The position numbers were made by a program, and so were the translations under genes. Positions 27,578 to 36,051 of a DNA stretch of 64,000 bases are shown one piece after another. Source of the DNA: Yeosuana sp043876835 (GTDB taxonomy: Bacteria > Bacteroidota > Bacteroidia > Flavobacteriales > Flavobacteriaceae). The notes under the pieces are model-generated. The model did not search any database and had not been told where the DNA came from. It saw nothing but the letters and a program-made list of their open reading frames with translations. Positions within the stretch are counted from its first letter, which is position 1, and every line of letters begins with the position of its first letter. The DNA is taken from NCBI RefSeq assembly GCF_043876835.1, contig NZ_JBAWJZ010000006.1, positions 62,001 to 126,000 on the forward strand. The letters run 5' to 3'.

Positions 27578-28612
27578 CTAGTTTTCAATAATTTCTACTT
27601 CAAACAATTTATCCCAACGTTTGCCGGTTACAAAAATGGTTTTTGTTTTTGGGTTATAGGCAATACCATTTAGTACATCTAAAGCTGCATGTTGAGTTAC
27701 CAATTTTTTTAAAGGAGAAAAATCAATAACGGCAATTACAGCACCGTTTTTTGGATTAATGATTGCCACACCATCTTTTTGATATCTATTTGCATAAATT
27801 TCATCATCTATCCATTCCATTTCATTAATATCTGTAATCTTACCTTTATTGGTATATACTTGAATATAATCTTGTTCAGTAAGTGTTTTAGGATTTAAAG
27901 TCCAAATGTTTTCGGTTCCATCACTTTTATAAATTACATGGTTGTCATTGCATAAACCCCAACCTTCTTTACTGTTTCCATATTTAAAACTATTAAGTTT
28001 CTCAAAGGTGTTTACATCATAAACAAAACCAATTCCCTTACGCCATGTTAGCTGGTAAATTTTATCATTTAAAATGGTTAGCCCTTCACCAAAATATTCG
28101 TCAGCAAGATTAATGTTTTTGTAAACTTCTCCTGTTTTGTAATTTACTTTTCTAAGTTTAGACTCTTTATATTGTCCGGTACTTTCATATAATGTGTCAT
28201 TAAAAAACTCTAATCCTTGCGTATATGAAGTAATATCATGAGGGTATTCATTTAATATTTTATAGGTGTAGATTTTAGGAACTTCATTATTCAGTATAAT
28301 AATGTTTTGTGTTACCGTTTGATGTTCATTATTATAAAAAATTTTGGCTTCCATGGTTAGCTTTCCTAATTTAAAAGCAGCCAAAGGAATTGAATTTTGA
28401 ATTTTTTTCCCTTCCAATGAATAAGTTATTGAGTCTATGGTATGGCTTTTAGGATTTTCAATAGATAATGTTAATACATCATTTATTGAAAATGTATTGT
28501 TTTTTGAATTTGTTTTTAAAATGAAATCGTTATTTTTTTGTCCACTATTTGAGCCACAAGCTATTATTAATGTACTTAAAAACATGATAGTGAGGTATTT
28601 GTAAATATTCAT
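27578..28612 (-). CDS. glutaminyl-peptide cyclotransferase-like lipoprotein (plant type)
   Basis: The 344-residue protein has a lipoprotein signal (LIIACGS, Cys about 20) and an N-terminal Ig-like domain to about 100. A five-bladed propeller of the plant/bacterial glutamine cyclotransferase family follows, with YTQGLEFFNDTLYESTGQY, FGEGLTI, LTWRKG, EGWGLC, INEMEWI and HAALDVLNGIAYNP. The enzyme converts N-terminal glutamine to pyroglutamate on exported proteins. The predicted location is the periplasmic face of a membrane. It is divergent from the SRP RNA gene. Confidence 0.88.
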   Translation of the reverse strand: MNIYKYLTIMFLSTLIIACGSNSGQKNNDFILKTNSKNNTFSINDVLTLSIENPKSHTIDSITYSLEGKKIQNSIPLAAFKLGKLTMEAKIFYNNEHQTVTQNIIILNNEVPKIYTYKILNEYPHDITSYTQGLEFFNDTLYESTGQYKESKLRKVNYKTGEVYKNINLADEYFGEGLTILNDKIYQLTWRKGIGFVYDVNTFEKLNSFKYGNSKEGWGLCNDNHVIYKSDGTENIWTLNPKTLTEQDYIQVYTNKGKITDINEMEWIDDEIYANRYQKDGVAIINPKNGAVIAVIDFSPLKKLVTQHAALDVLNGIAYNPKTKTIFVTGKRWDKLFEVEIIEN

Positions 28613-28665
28613 TTTGATTGTAAATTTTAAGCAAGATATTTATTTAAAATCAGTTTAAAAAATCA

Positions 28666-28695
28666 TTGTGAAAATTTTAAAAGGTTGTATCTTTG
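28666..28695 (+). promoter_or_regulatory. consensus promoter of the SRP RNA gene
   Basis: TTG at 28666-28668 is followed after 19 bases by an exact TAnnTTTG (TATCTTTG, 28688-28695). The RNA would start about six bases later. This is the clearest Bacteroidetes-type promoter in the window. Confidence 0.7.
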
Positions 28696-28699
28696 CACC

Positions 28700-28796
28700 C
28701 GGCAAGTCCTACACAACCAGCTCCTGTTGAATCCTCCAGGTCGGGAACGAAGCAAAGGTAAATGGTCGTAGCGGTGTGATGTAGGTAGCTTGCCTT
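28700..28796 (+). ncRNA. ffs: signal recognition particle RNA (4.5S type)
   Basis: The segment shows the conserved SRP domain IV: CAGGTCGGGAACGAAGCAA around 28737-28755, with its GGAA tetraloop and the asymmetric internal loop that binds Ffh. The ends GGCAAGTCCTACA (28701 on) and TGTAGGTAGCTTGCC (ending 28794) pair to close the long hairpin. A T-run from 28795 terminates it. The length of about 95 bases fits the small bacterial form. An excellent promoter lies just upstream. Confidence 0.93.
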
Positions 28797-28867
28797 TTTT
28801 TATGCCTTTTTCTTTCCTAAAAAGTATTTACAATAGTAACTTTACATTCTTATTTACAAACAAAAAT

Positions 28868-29671
28868 ATGTCTAAAGTTGTTTTAATTACTGGTGGTTCT
28901 TCTGGAATAGGAAAATCTATTGGTGAGTATTTATGTGATAAAGGTTATACTGTTTATGGTACAAGTAGAAATCCTGAGCGTTATGAATCCAGTAAGTTTT
29001 CCATTCTTACCATGGATGTTAAGGATTTAAAATCTATTTGGAACACTGTTGAAACGGTTATTGAAAAGGAAGGAAGATTGGATGTGCTTATCAATAATGC
29101 AGGTGTTGGAATAACAGGACCTATTGAAGAAATTCCAGAAGTAGAGATTAAAGCCAATTTTGAAACAAATTTTTTCGGGCCAATCAATGTTATTAAATCT
29201 GTTTTACCACAAATGCGCAATCAAAACGAAGGTTTAATTATAAACATAACATCTATTGCTGGTTACATGGGGTTGCCTTACCGAGGTATTTATAGTGCCA
29301 GTAAAGGCGCTCTTGAATTACTAACAGAAGCCTTTAGAATGGAGTTAAAGGATTTCAATATTCAAATGACTAATGTGGCTCCGGGAGATTTTGCAACAAA
29401 TATAGCTGCTGGAAGATATCATAGTCCACTTTTAAAGGATTCCCCTTATATCAAGCCTTATGGAAACACTTTAGAATTAATGAATACTCATGTAGATAGT
29501 GGAAGCAATCCAAATATGATGGCGGAAGCTGTTTTTAAAATTATTAACACTAAAAATCCGAAAATTCATTATAAAGTTGGTGCTTTTATGCAGAAATTCT
29601 CTGTTTTTTTAAAACGTGTATTGCCTGACAAGATGTACGAAAAATTATTGGTAAAGCATTATAAATTATAA
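28868..29671 (+). CDS. short-chain dehydrogenase/reductase (SDR)
   Basis: The start is the ATG at 28868 (MSKVVLITGG), since earlier in-frame ATGs overlap the end of the SRP RNA. The 267-residue protein has the classical SDR features: TGGSSGIGKSIG cofactor loop, NNAGVG, the catalytic Ser in NITSIAG, and YSASKGALE with Tyr and Lys of the active site. The C-terminal part (after about 190) is longer and more basic than average. The substrate cannot be predicted; related proteins act on lipids, steroids or sugars. Confidence 0.88.
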   Translation: MSKVVLITGGSSGIGKSIGEYLCDKGYTVYGTSRNPERYESSKFSILTMDVKDLKSIWNTVETVIEKEGRLDVLINNAGVGITGPIEEIPEVEIKANFETNFFGPINVIKSVLPQMRNQNEGLIINITSIAGYMGLPYRGIYSASKGALELLTEAFRMELKDFNIQMTNVAPGDFATNIAAGRYHSPLLKDSPYIKPYGNTLELMNTHVDSGSNPNMMAEAVFKIINTKNPKIHYKVGAFMQKFSVFLKRVLPDKMYEKLLVKHYKL

Positions 29672-29720
29672 GAAATTTTAACATATCTTAGGTTGCTAAC
29701 TTTTTTTAAATTAACAACTT

Positions 29721-30146
29721 ATGATAAAATTACTTTCACGAACTCTGTTGGTAACTGTTTTTTTATTTTGTAGTTGTCAAGATATTTTAGAGTGTATAAT
29801 AAACAAGCGCCCAGAATTATCCGATAGAAAACTAGCCCAAGCTTACGTTAATCAACTATATAGCGAGAAAATTACTGCTGGTATCAAGAATGAACCATTG
29901 GATAATAGTTATGACTATTATTTCCATATTGATGGTGAATTACCTGAAGGAATTGAATATATTATAAATTACAGGGATATTGTTTTACAAGGAAGACCAC
30001 TATCTTCTGGTACTTATAAATTTACAGTTAGACTCAGTGCAGAGCAGAAATATAATTATAGTGACGATTGTGAGAGCAATTTTAACGATTGTGATGGATT
30101 ATGTGATGAATCCACTAGTAGAGCTTATACTATAATAGTAAATTAA
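29721..30146 (+). CDS. small lipoprotein with Ig-like fold
   Basis: The 141-residue protein has a lipoprotein-type signal (LFCSCQD, Cys about 18-20). The mature domain has a segment of the putative-Ig (He_PIG) type: GELPEGIEY, then GRPLSSGTYKFTVRLS. An acidic, Cys-rich tail follows (NDCDGLCDES). I do not know its role. It follows the SDR gene by 50 bases and may share its transcript. Confidence 0.68.
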   Translation: MIKLLSRTLLVTVFLFCSCQDILECIINKRPELSDRKLAQAYVNQLYSEKITAGIKNEPLDNSYDYYFHIDGELPEGIEYIINYRDIVLQGRPLSSGTYKFTVRLSAEQKYNYSDDCESNFNDCDGLCDESTSRAYTIIVN

Positions 30147-30212
30147 GATTCTTCAAATTATTCTTTTAATTTATTTTTTCTATTAATGGACTAAGTGACT
30201 GTCTAATTATCG

Positions 30213-30220
30213 TAAATTTG
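30213..30220 (+). promoter_or_regulatory. -7 element of the transaldolase gene
   Basis: An exact TAnnTTTG (TAAATTTG) lies 36 bases before the start codon. No good TTG element is seen at the expected upstream distance, so the promoter call is partial. Confidence 0.4.
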
Positions 30221-30256
30221 CCATTATATTTTAGCACAACCTAAACAATTATTTTA

Positions 30257-30910
30257 ATGAAATTTTTTATTGATACGGCCAATCTTGGTCAAATTAAAGA
30301 AGCCCAAGAACTTGGAGTTCTAGATGGTGTTACAACCAATCCGTCATTAATGGCGAAAGAAGGTATTACTGGGCATGATAATATTATGAAACACTATGTT
30401 GCTATTTGTAATATTGTTGATGGTGATGTTAGCGCAGAAGTGATAGCTACAGATTTTGAAGGCATGATAAGAGAAGGAGAAGCATTGGCCGAATTACACG
30501 ATCAAATTGTAGTTAAATTGCCAATGATAAAAGATGGTATTAAAGCTTGTAAATATTTCTCTGAAAAGGGTATAAAAACTAATGTTACTTTGGTGTTTTC
30601 TCCAGGACAAGCGTTATTAGCAGCAAAAGCCGGGGCAACTTATGTATCTCCTTTTATAGGTAGATTAGATGATATTTCAACAGATGGTTTAAACCTGATT
30701 TCAGAAATAAGGCATATTTATGATAATTATGAATTTGAAACTCAAATTTTAGCCGCGTCAGTTCGTCATACAATGCATATTATTGACTGTGCAAAATTAG
30801 GTGCCGATGTTATGACAGGACCTTTAAGTGCCATTGAAGGGTTATTAAAACATCCTTTAACAGATAGTGGTTTAGCTCAGTTTTTAGCCGACTACAAAAA
30901 AGGAAATTAA
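30257..30910 (+). CDS. tal: transaldolase, short (fructose-6-phosphate aldolase/TalC) type
   Basis: The 217-residue TIM-barrel enzyme has the N-terminal motif FIDTANLGQIKEA and GVTTNPSLMAKEG, and the Schiff-base Lys in IVVKLPMIKDG (about 87). SPFIGRLDDIS and AASVRHTMHI complete the active site. Members of this short class act as transaldolase in the pentose phosphate pathway or as fructose-6-phosphate aldolase. In Flavobacteria transaldolase is the usual annotation. A bidirectional terminator follows. Confidence 0.92.
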   Translation: MKFFIDTANLGQIKEAQELGVLDGVTTNPSLMAKEGITGHDNIMKHYVAICNIVDGDVSAEVIATDFEGMIREGEALAELHDQIVVKLPMIKDGIKACKYFSEKGIKTNVTLVFSPGQALLAAKAGATYVSPFIGRLDDISTDGLNLISEIRHIYDNYEFETQILAASVRHTMHIIDCAKLGADVMTGPLSAIEGLLKHPLTDSGLAQFLADYKKGN

Positions 30911-30925
30911 GATACTACTGTATAA

Positions 30926-30971
30926 AATAAGCAAAAAGCCTCAAACTTTAGTTTGAGGCTTTTTGCTTATT
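30926..30971. terminator. bidirectional intrinsic terminator
   Basis: A perfect 21-bp inverted repeat with a 4-base loop (arms 30926-30946 and 30951-30971) lies between the convergent transaldolase and TlpA-like genes, with A-run and T-run on either side of the GC core. Confidence 0.9.
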
Positions 30972-30978
30972 TTATTTA

Positions 30979-32388
30979 TTATTTGCTTATCAATCCTAAA
31001 AGTTGTTCTTCGAAATTACTTGAAAACATGTTAGAATTACTATTAACAATAATATTGTTTTTATCAATAATTATAACTTTAGTCATAGGGTAAATAGCTA
31101 AAGTATGCATTGATTCTTCTGGGTTTTTAAAACGATATTCGTTTGTTAGCGGAAAGCTGTTTTTGTTAAGAGAGTTTATCCATTTTTTAACATCATCACT
31201 GTCAATGTTTACGGCAATAAAATTAATTTCAGGATATTTTTCTTTTAATTCATTCACCTTGTAATGACTATCTTTAAAGTGGTCATAAAAATTATGGGAC
31301 CAAAAATATATAGCTGTTGGTTTTTTTATTAAATCATTGAAATTTAATTCAGAGTTTTCATTATTAACAAGGTCAATGTTAGGGAAAACTTCACCTGGTT
31401 TTAAGTTATTTATTGACTCTGCAAGATTTGAAATGATTTCGTTATTTTTCTTGTTAGTACTTTTACTTAAAAAGAATTTTGTTAGCTTTTCATTGTTTTC
31501 AATATCATTATTCTTGTTTAAAAAAGACATTGTAAAATAATAAAGCAAATCATTTTTTATAGAATGATTTGTAACTAAGCTATCAATTAGATTAAGCCTG
31601 TCTAGATTATAGCATATAGATTTACTATTAAAATGATTTTCTTGCGAGTGGTGTAAATGTTTTTCAAGGGCAAGATTATTAAAGTTGGTTCTTAAAAACG
31701 AATTATAACTTAAGTAGTCTTGGTAACCTTCATTATTATAGTCAACGTTTTTTCTGTAATCGTAAAAATCTTTGGGTAAATCATTAATGATGTTTCGCTT
31801 GTTAGATCTATAATTTATAATGGGATAAATTTCTTTACTGGTGTAATAGCTATAATTAATATTGGCTTCGGCAATTTCTTCAAACAAATCTGAAGTTTTG
31901 TTATTATTAATAAAACCTTTAAGCTCTTTAATTTTATTGGCTTTGATTAAATTTATCTTGTTTTCAAAATCAACAGGATTTAGCTGGCATAATTGAAAGA
32001 TTTCTTTTTCAATAACCTCATTTTGCAAAAACTCATTAATGAAGTAATTATTTTTTTTAGAACCGTCGCCTGAATACACCAAGGATTCATCAAAATCAAA
32101 AGTATTAAGTCTAAACATAATACTATCATTAGGTTCTAAAAAAACCATTTGAATTTCGCTACCATGCCTAAAAGTGTAAAACCCTGGTTGTAGGTCATTA
32201 ATTTTATATATAAACCTGTTATGGCTGTCAAGTTTAACTGTATCTAAAACACATTCAGATTTTAAAATAACAACAAAATCGTTATTAGGATTGATTATTT
32301 CTCCTCCTAAAACCGCATAATTTTCCTTATCATTTTTGCAAGTAAATACTGAAAAAGCAATAATTAAACTATATATAAAAACTCTCAT
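30979..32388 (-). CDS. TlpA-like lipoprotein without a CxxC motif
   Basis: The 469-residue protein has a lipoprotein-like signal (FSVFTCKND, Cys about 17). Its N-terminal beta domain resembles DUF4369 (about 25-115), a helical middle spans about 120-330, and a thioredoxin-like domain spans about 335-465. The redox site where TlpA proteins have WCxxC reads FWSHNFYDH, so no disulfide chemistry is expected. Such architectures are common in Bacteroidetes and usually redox-active. Here the domain may bind rather than catalyse. Confidence 0.75.
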   Translation of the reverse strand: MRVFIYSLIIAFSVFTCKNDKENYAVLGGEIINPNNDFVVILKSECVLDTVKLDSHNRFIYKINDLQPGFYTFRHGSEIQMVFLEPNDSIMFRLNTFDFDESLVYSGDGSKKNNYFINEFLQNEVIEKEIFQLCQLNPVDFENKINLIKANKIKELKGFINNNKTSDLFEEIAEANINYSYYTSKEIYPIINYRSNKRNIINDLPKDFYDYRKNVDYNNEGYQDYLSYNSFLRTNFNNLALEKHLHHSQENHFNSKSICYNLDRLNLIDSLVTNHSIKNDLLYYFTMSFLNKNNDIENNEKLTKFFLSKSTNKKNNEIISNLAESINNLKPGEVFPNIDLVNNENSELNFNDLIKKPTAIYFWSHNFYDHFKDSHYKVNELKEKYPEINFIAVNIDSDDVKKWINSLNKNSFPLTNEYRFKNPEESMHTLAIYPMTKVIIIDKNNIIVNSNSNMFSSNFEEQLLGLISK

Positions 32389-32721
32389 AAATCTTTTCCC
32401 TCAGAGGCATGTGTTAATTTAGCCATAATTGTACAAATTTATGGGTTGCAATTAAGATGTGTTGTTAATACGTTGTTAAATATTTAATATTAAGTTATAG
32501 AGTTTTAATATTCAATATATTATGCCATATAAAAGTTATTTTTTTTATAGATAAAAGACTTTTAAAAATAAATGACGGATGTTTCGTCTAACGGTTTGAT
32601 TTTTCTACTTTTGCGCAAACTTACAAAAAGGTGTGTTTAGTAGTATATCTTATGGTTGTAAGTTCGTCAAGATACAATCAGCGAAAATAAATATCTGAGT
32701 AAAATTTAAAAAACAACATTT
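32389..32721. other. intergenic region with promoter of the ABC-F gene
   Basis: The gap lies between divergent genes. It contains an exact TAnnTTTG (TACTTTTG, 32606-32613) with a TTTCG element about 19 bases upstream, giving a 5-prime leader of about 100 bases for the ABC-F gene. Many ABC-F genes have regulated leaders, but I could not identify a hairpin pair or leader peptide here with confidence. Confidence 0.5.
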
Positions 32722-34341
32722 ATGTTATCAGTTTCAAATCTTTCTGTTCAATTTGGCAAACGCATTTTATTTGATGAAGTAAATACTACTTTTAATCAAG
32801 GAAATTGTTATGGTATTATTGGAGCAAATGGTTCAGGAAAATCTACCTTTTTAAAAATTATTTCTGGCAAGCAAGATCCAACTTCGGGACAGGTTTCTTT
32901 AGAGGCAGGTAAACGTATGTCTGTATTAGAGCAAAATCATAACCTATATGATGAGCATACCGTTTTGGAAACTGTTTTAATGGGAAATAAGCCATTGTTC
33001 AAAATAAAGACAGAAATGGATGCTTTGTATGCAGACTATTCTGATGAAAACGCTGATAAAATAGGGGAGCTTCAGGTTCAGTTTGAAGAAATGAATGGTT
33101 GGAATGCAGATAGTGATGCTGCAGCAATGCTTTCTAATTTAGAAATAAAAGAAGAATTTCATTATACATTGATGAAAGATCTTGATGGGAAACAAAAAGT
33201 AAGAGTATTATTAGCTCAAGCTTTATTTGGAAATCCAGATGTTTTAATCATGGATGAGCCTACCAACGACTTAGATTACGAAACCATTTCTTGGTTAGAG
33301 AATTTTTTGGCAAACTACGAAAATTGTGTCATTGTTGTTTCGCATGACCGTCACTTTTTAGATGCTGTTTGTACGCATATTTCTGATATAGATTTTGGAA
33401 AAATTAATCACTATTCTGGTAACTATACCTTTTGGTATGAATCTTCACAGTTAGCTGCCCGTCAACGTTCACAACAAAACAAAAAAGCTGAGGAAAAGAA
33501 AAAGGAATTAGAAGAATTTATTAGGCGATTTTCTGCAAACGTTGCTAAAAGTAAACAAGCAACCAGTCGAAAAAAGATGATTGATAAATTGAACATCTCT
33601 GATATCAGACCAACAAGTCGTCGTTATCCTGCGATTATATTTGAAAGAGATAGAGAAGCCGGTGATCAAATTTTAAATGTGCATGGTTTGCAAGCGTCAA
33701 TTGATGGCGAATTATTATTTAAAAACATTGATTTAAACCTGGCTAAAGGAGATAAAGTTGTTGTTTATTCAAAAGATTCAAGGGCTACAACAGCATTTTA
33801 TCAAATATTAAATAATAAAGAAAAGGCTGATGCAGGAGAATTTTCATGGGGAATCACTACAACACAATCGTATTTGCCTCTTGATAATGCCGAATTTTTC
33901 AATAATAGTTTAACATTGGTTGATTGGTTACGTCAATGGGCTACAACCGATGAAGAGCGAGAAGAAGTTTATATTCGTGGGTTTTTAGGTAAAATGATTT
34001 TTAGTGGAGAAGAGGCACTAAAAAAATCGAATGTGCTTTCTGGTGGAGAAAAAGTGCGTTGCATGTTAAGTAGAATGATGATGTTAAGAGCCAATGTTTT
34101 AATGCTTGATGAACCGACAAACCATTTAGACTTAGAAAGTATTACGGCTTTTAATAACTCATTAACAAACTTTAAAGGCACTATTTTGTTTACAACCCAT
34201 GACCATGAGTTTGCTCAAACAGTTGCAAACAGAGTTGTTGAGTTAACTCCAAATGGAATTATTGACAGATACACAACTTTTGATGAGTATATGCAAGATC
34301 CTAAAATAAAAGAATTGCGCGCACAAATGTATACGGTTTAA
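32722..34341 (+). CDS. ABC-F family ATPase (YbiT-like)
   Basis: The 539-residue protein has two ATP-binding cassettes without membrane helices, joined by a charged linker (KKAEEKKKELEEFIRRF). It should act on ribosomes. Cassette 1 has an intact Walker A (GANGSGKST) and Walker B (LIMDEPTNDLD) but a degraded signature (DLDGKQKVRV in place of LSGGQ). Cassette 2 has an intact signature (LSGGEKVRC) and Walker B (LMLDEPTNHLD) but its Walker A is lost (VYSKDSRATTA). One composite ATP site therefore keeps both motifs (Walker A of 1 with signature of 2). Confidence 0.9.
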   Translation: MLSVSNLSVQFGKRILFDEVNTTFNQGNCYGIIGANGSGKSTFLKIISGKQDPTSGQVSLEAGKRMSVLEQNHNLYDEHTVLETVLMGNKPLFKIKTEMDALYADYSDENADKIGELQVQFEEMNGWNADSDAAAMLSNLEIKEEFHYTLMKDLDGKQKVRVLLAQALFGNPDVLIMDEPTNDLDYETISWLENFLANYENCVIVVSHDRHFLDAVCTHISDIDFGKINHYSGNYTFWYESSQLAARQRSQQNKKAEEKKKELEEFIRRFSANVAKSKQATSRKKMIDKLNISDIRPTSRRYPAIIFERDREAGDQILNVHGLQASIDGELLFKNIDLNLAKGDKVVVYSKDSRATTAFYQILNNKEKADAGEFSWGITTTQSYLPLDNAEFFNNSLTLVDWLRQWATTDEEREEVYIRGFLGKMIFSGEEALKKSNVLSGGEKVRCMLSRMMMLRANVLMLDEPTNHLDLESITAFNNSLTNFKGTILFTTHDHEFAQTVANRVVELTPNGIIDRYTTFDEYMQDPKIKELRAQMYTV

Positions 34342-34371
34342 GCTTAAATATTTTTAGTTAAAGAAAATTGA

Positions 34372-34611
34372 TTAGTCTTTAATGTTGGCTACAATTTCTT
34401 CAACTATCGGTATTGCTTTATCTAATTCGTCTTTGTTTACAAAGATTTCTTGAAATCCAGGAACAATACCTCCGCCATAACCACCCAGTCTTGCAGATTC
34501 GGTATCATCTTTCACAATAGAATTTATACCTATTTCTTTAAGATTATCCGTTATATGCTGTACAATAATAAAACTACCTGTAAATATTTTTATATAGTTT
34601 GATTCCATCAT
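34372..34611 (-). CDS. DUF2007 putative signal-transducing protein
   Basis: The 79-residue protein has the DUF2007 layout: an N-terminal beta strand, a helix (VQHITDNLKEIGI), a second strand leading to GGYGGGIVPGFQEIFV, and a C-terminal helix (DELDKAIPIVEEI). Members are small ferredoxin-like folds resembling PII-type sensors, with unknown ligands. It stands alone. Either of the two adjacent starting Met codons is possible. Confidence 0.8.
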   Translation of the reverse strand: MMESNYIKIFTGSFIIVQHITDNLKEIGINSIVKDDTESARLGGYGGGIVPGFQEIFVNKDELDKAIPIVEEIVANIKD

Positions 34612-34730
34612 TATTTATATTTAAGGTTATATATAAAGATACAATTTTAAATGTTATTCGGCTTATAATAATAACTCTTAATGATTGAAAATAAATTTGT
34701 TAATTAAAAGTTAATAGTTTTATATTTGTT

Positions 34731-34738
34731 ATTATTAA
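34731..34738 (+). promoter_or_regulatory. -7 element of the cold-shock gene
   Basis: An exact TAnnTTTG (TATATTTG) lies 16 bases before the GTG start. The leader would be short, unlike the long thermosensing leader of E. coli cspA. Confidence 0.45.
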
Positions 34739-34754
34739 TAATATTTAAAGTCTA

Positions 34755-34949
34755 GTGAAAAACGGTACAGTAAAGTTCTTCAATGAATCTAAGGGATTTG
34801 GATTTATAATTGAAAGTGGTTCTTCAAATGAGTATTTCGTGCACGTGTCTGGTTTAATTGACAAAATTACAGAAGGTAACAAAGTAGAATTTGAATTGAA
34901 AGAAGGTAAAAAAGGATTAAACGCAGTTAACGTGAAAGTTATAAAATAA
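34755..34949 (+). CDS. cold-shock domain protein
   Basis: The 64-residue OB-fold protein has both RNA-binding motifs: KGFGFI (RNP1) and YFVHVSGL (RNP2, with Val where Phe is more common in the FVH stretch). It begins with GTG; there is no in-frame ATG in the right place, and MKNGTVKFF is the standard family start. It should bind single-stranded RNA or DNA. An intrinsic terminator follows. Confidence 0.9.
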   Translation: MKNGTVKFFNESKGFGFIIESGSSNEYFVHVSGLIDKITEGNKVEFELKEGKKGLNAVNVKVIK

Positions 34950-34975
34950 GCGCTATTAATTTTTTTTAAGATTTC

Positions 34976-35003
34976 AAAGCTTGCATTTATGCAGGCTTTT
35001 TTT
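34976..35003 (+). terminator. terminator after the cold-shock gene
   Basis: AAGCTTGCAT pairs with ATGCAGGCTT (one G-T wobble) and is followed by a T-run, 27 bases after the stop and just before the convergent M28 gene. Confidence 0.7.
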
Positions 35004-35012
35004 GTGGTGAAA

Positions 35013-36029
35013 TTAGTCAGTTGCTTTATTAACTACTATTCGTTTATCTCTATTGGCAAGCTCCCAAGCTGTTGTAAAAATTAATCGTGCTCTTTTTTCT
35101 AACATGTCATAATTTATTTTATCTGGTGTATCTGATGGTTTATGGTAATCAGCATGAGTGCCATTGAAATAGAAAATGACAGGAATATTATTTTTTGCAA
35201 AATTATAATGATCCGATCTGTAATAAAACCTGTTAGGATCATTATCATCATTATAAGTATAATCTAATTCCATATCATAATATTTCTTGTTAACTGCTTC
35301 AGAAATATTATGTAACTCTGTACTTAGTTTGTCTGAACCAATTAAATATACATAATTTGGGTTTTCTGTATGTTTAGGGTCAATTCTGCCAATCATATCA
35401 ATGTTTAAGTCGGCAATTGTGTTTTTAAGTGGAAAAATAGGGTCAACGTCTGTGTAATAGCGAGAGCCATACAATCCTAATTCTTCACCTGTTACATGAA
35501 GAAATAATATAGAACGTTTTGGTCCATGCCCATCATTGGCAGCCTCTTTAAAAGCTTCAGCAATTTCTAAAATCGCTACTGTACCAGAACCATCATCATC
35601 AGCTCCATTGTTTATTTGTCCATCATTTGAAATTCCTATATGATCTAAATGGGCTGAAATAATAAGAACTTCATCTGGTTTTTCAGTACCTTTTATATAT
35701 GCTACAACATTTTCTGAAGCCTTAATGCCAGCTTTAAAAAATGATTCTGGAATTTCCTGAAAATAATCATCGTTTCCTAATGGAGAAAGAATATGGTCAT
35801 TTACATAGTGCTCTTTAATGAATTCAATTGCTTTTTTTTGACCAGGTTCACCTGTTCTTCTTCCTTCAAATTCATCAGAAGCATAAACATAAAGCGCTTC
35901 TTTAAGTTCTTCAGAAGTTATTGAATTGACATATTTTGTAATATCTTTTTCAGTTGAGATTAATGCATTGTCTTGAGCAGTACAAAATTGTAAACTTAAA
36001 AAACTTAATAATATTAGTATTTTCTTCAT
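35013..36029 (-). CDS. M28 family zinc peptidase
   Basis: The 338-residue exported protein has a signal peptide (about 1-18). Its M28 metallopeptidase domain has both zinc ions' ligands: ISAHLDHIG, NNGADDDGSGTVA, TGEELGLYGS, LNIDMIG and HADYHKPSD. It should release amino acids from peptides as an aminopeptidase in the periplasm or outside the cell. The gene 22 bases upstream encodes a paralogue, so the two arose by tandem duplication and are probably co-transcribed. Confidence 0.9.
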   Translation of the reverse strand: MKKILILLSFLSLQFCTAQDNALISTEKDITKYVNSITSEELKEALYVYASDEFEGRRTGEPGQKKAIEFIKEHYVNDHILSPLGNDDYFQEIPESFFKAGIKASENVVAYIKGTEKPDEVLIISAHLDHIGISNDGQINNGADDDGSGTVAILEIAEAFKEAANDGHGPKRSILFLHVTGEELGLYGSRYYTDVDPIFPLKNTIADLNIDMIGRIDPKHTENPNYVYLIGSDKLSTELHNISEAVNKKYYDMELDYTYNDDNDPNRFYYRSDHYNFAKNNIPVIFYFNGTHADYHKPSDTPDKINYDMLEKRARLIFTTAWELANRDKRIVVNKATD

Positions 36030-36051
36030 TATTTAAATTTAAAGTTGGGGT

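Noticed and set aside
28790..28867. Longer N-terminus for the SDR gene from the ATG at 28790
   Set aside because: It would begin inside the end of the SRP RNA and its terminator, and it adds a hydrophobic extension absent from SDR proteins.
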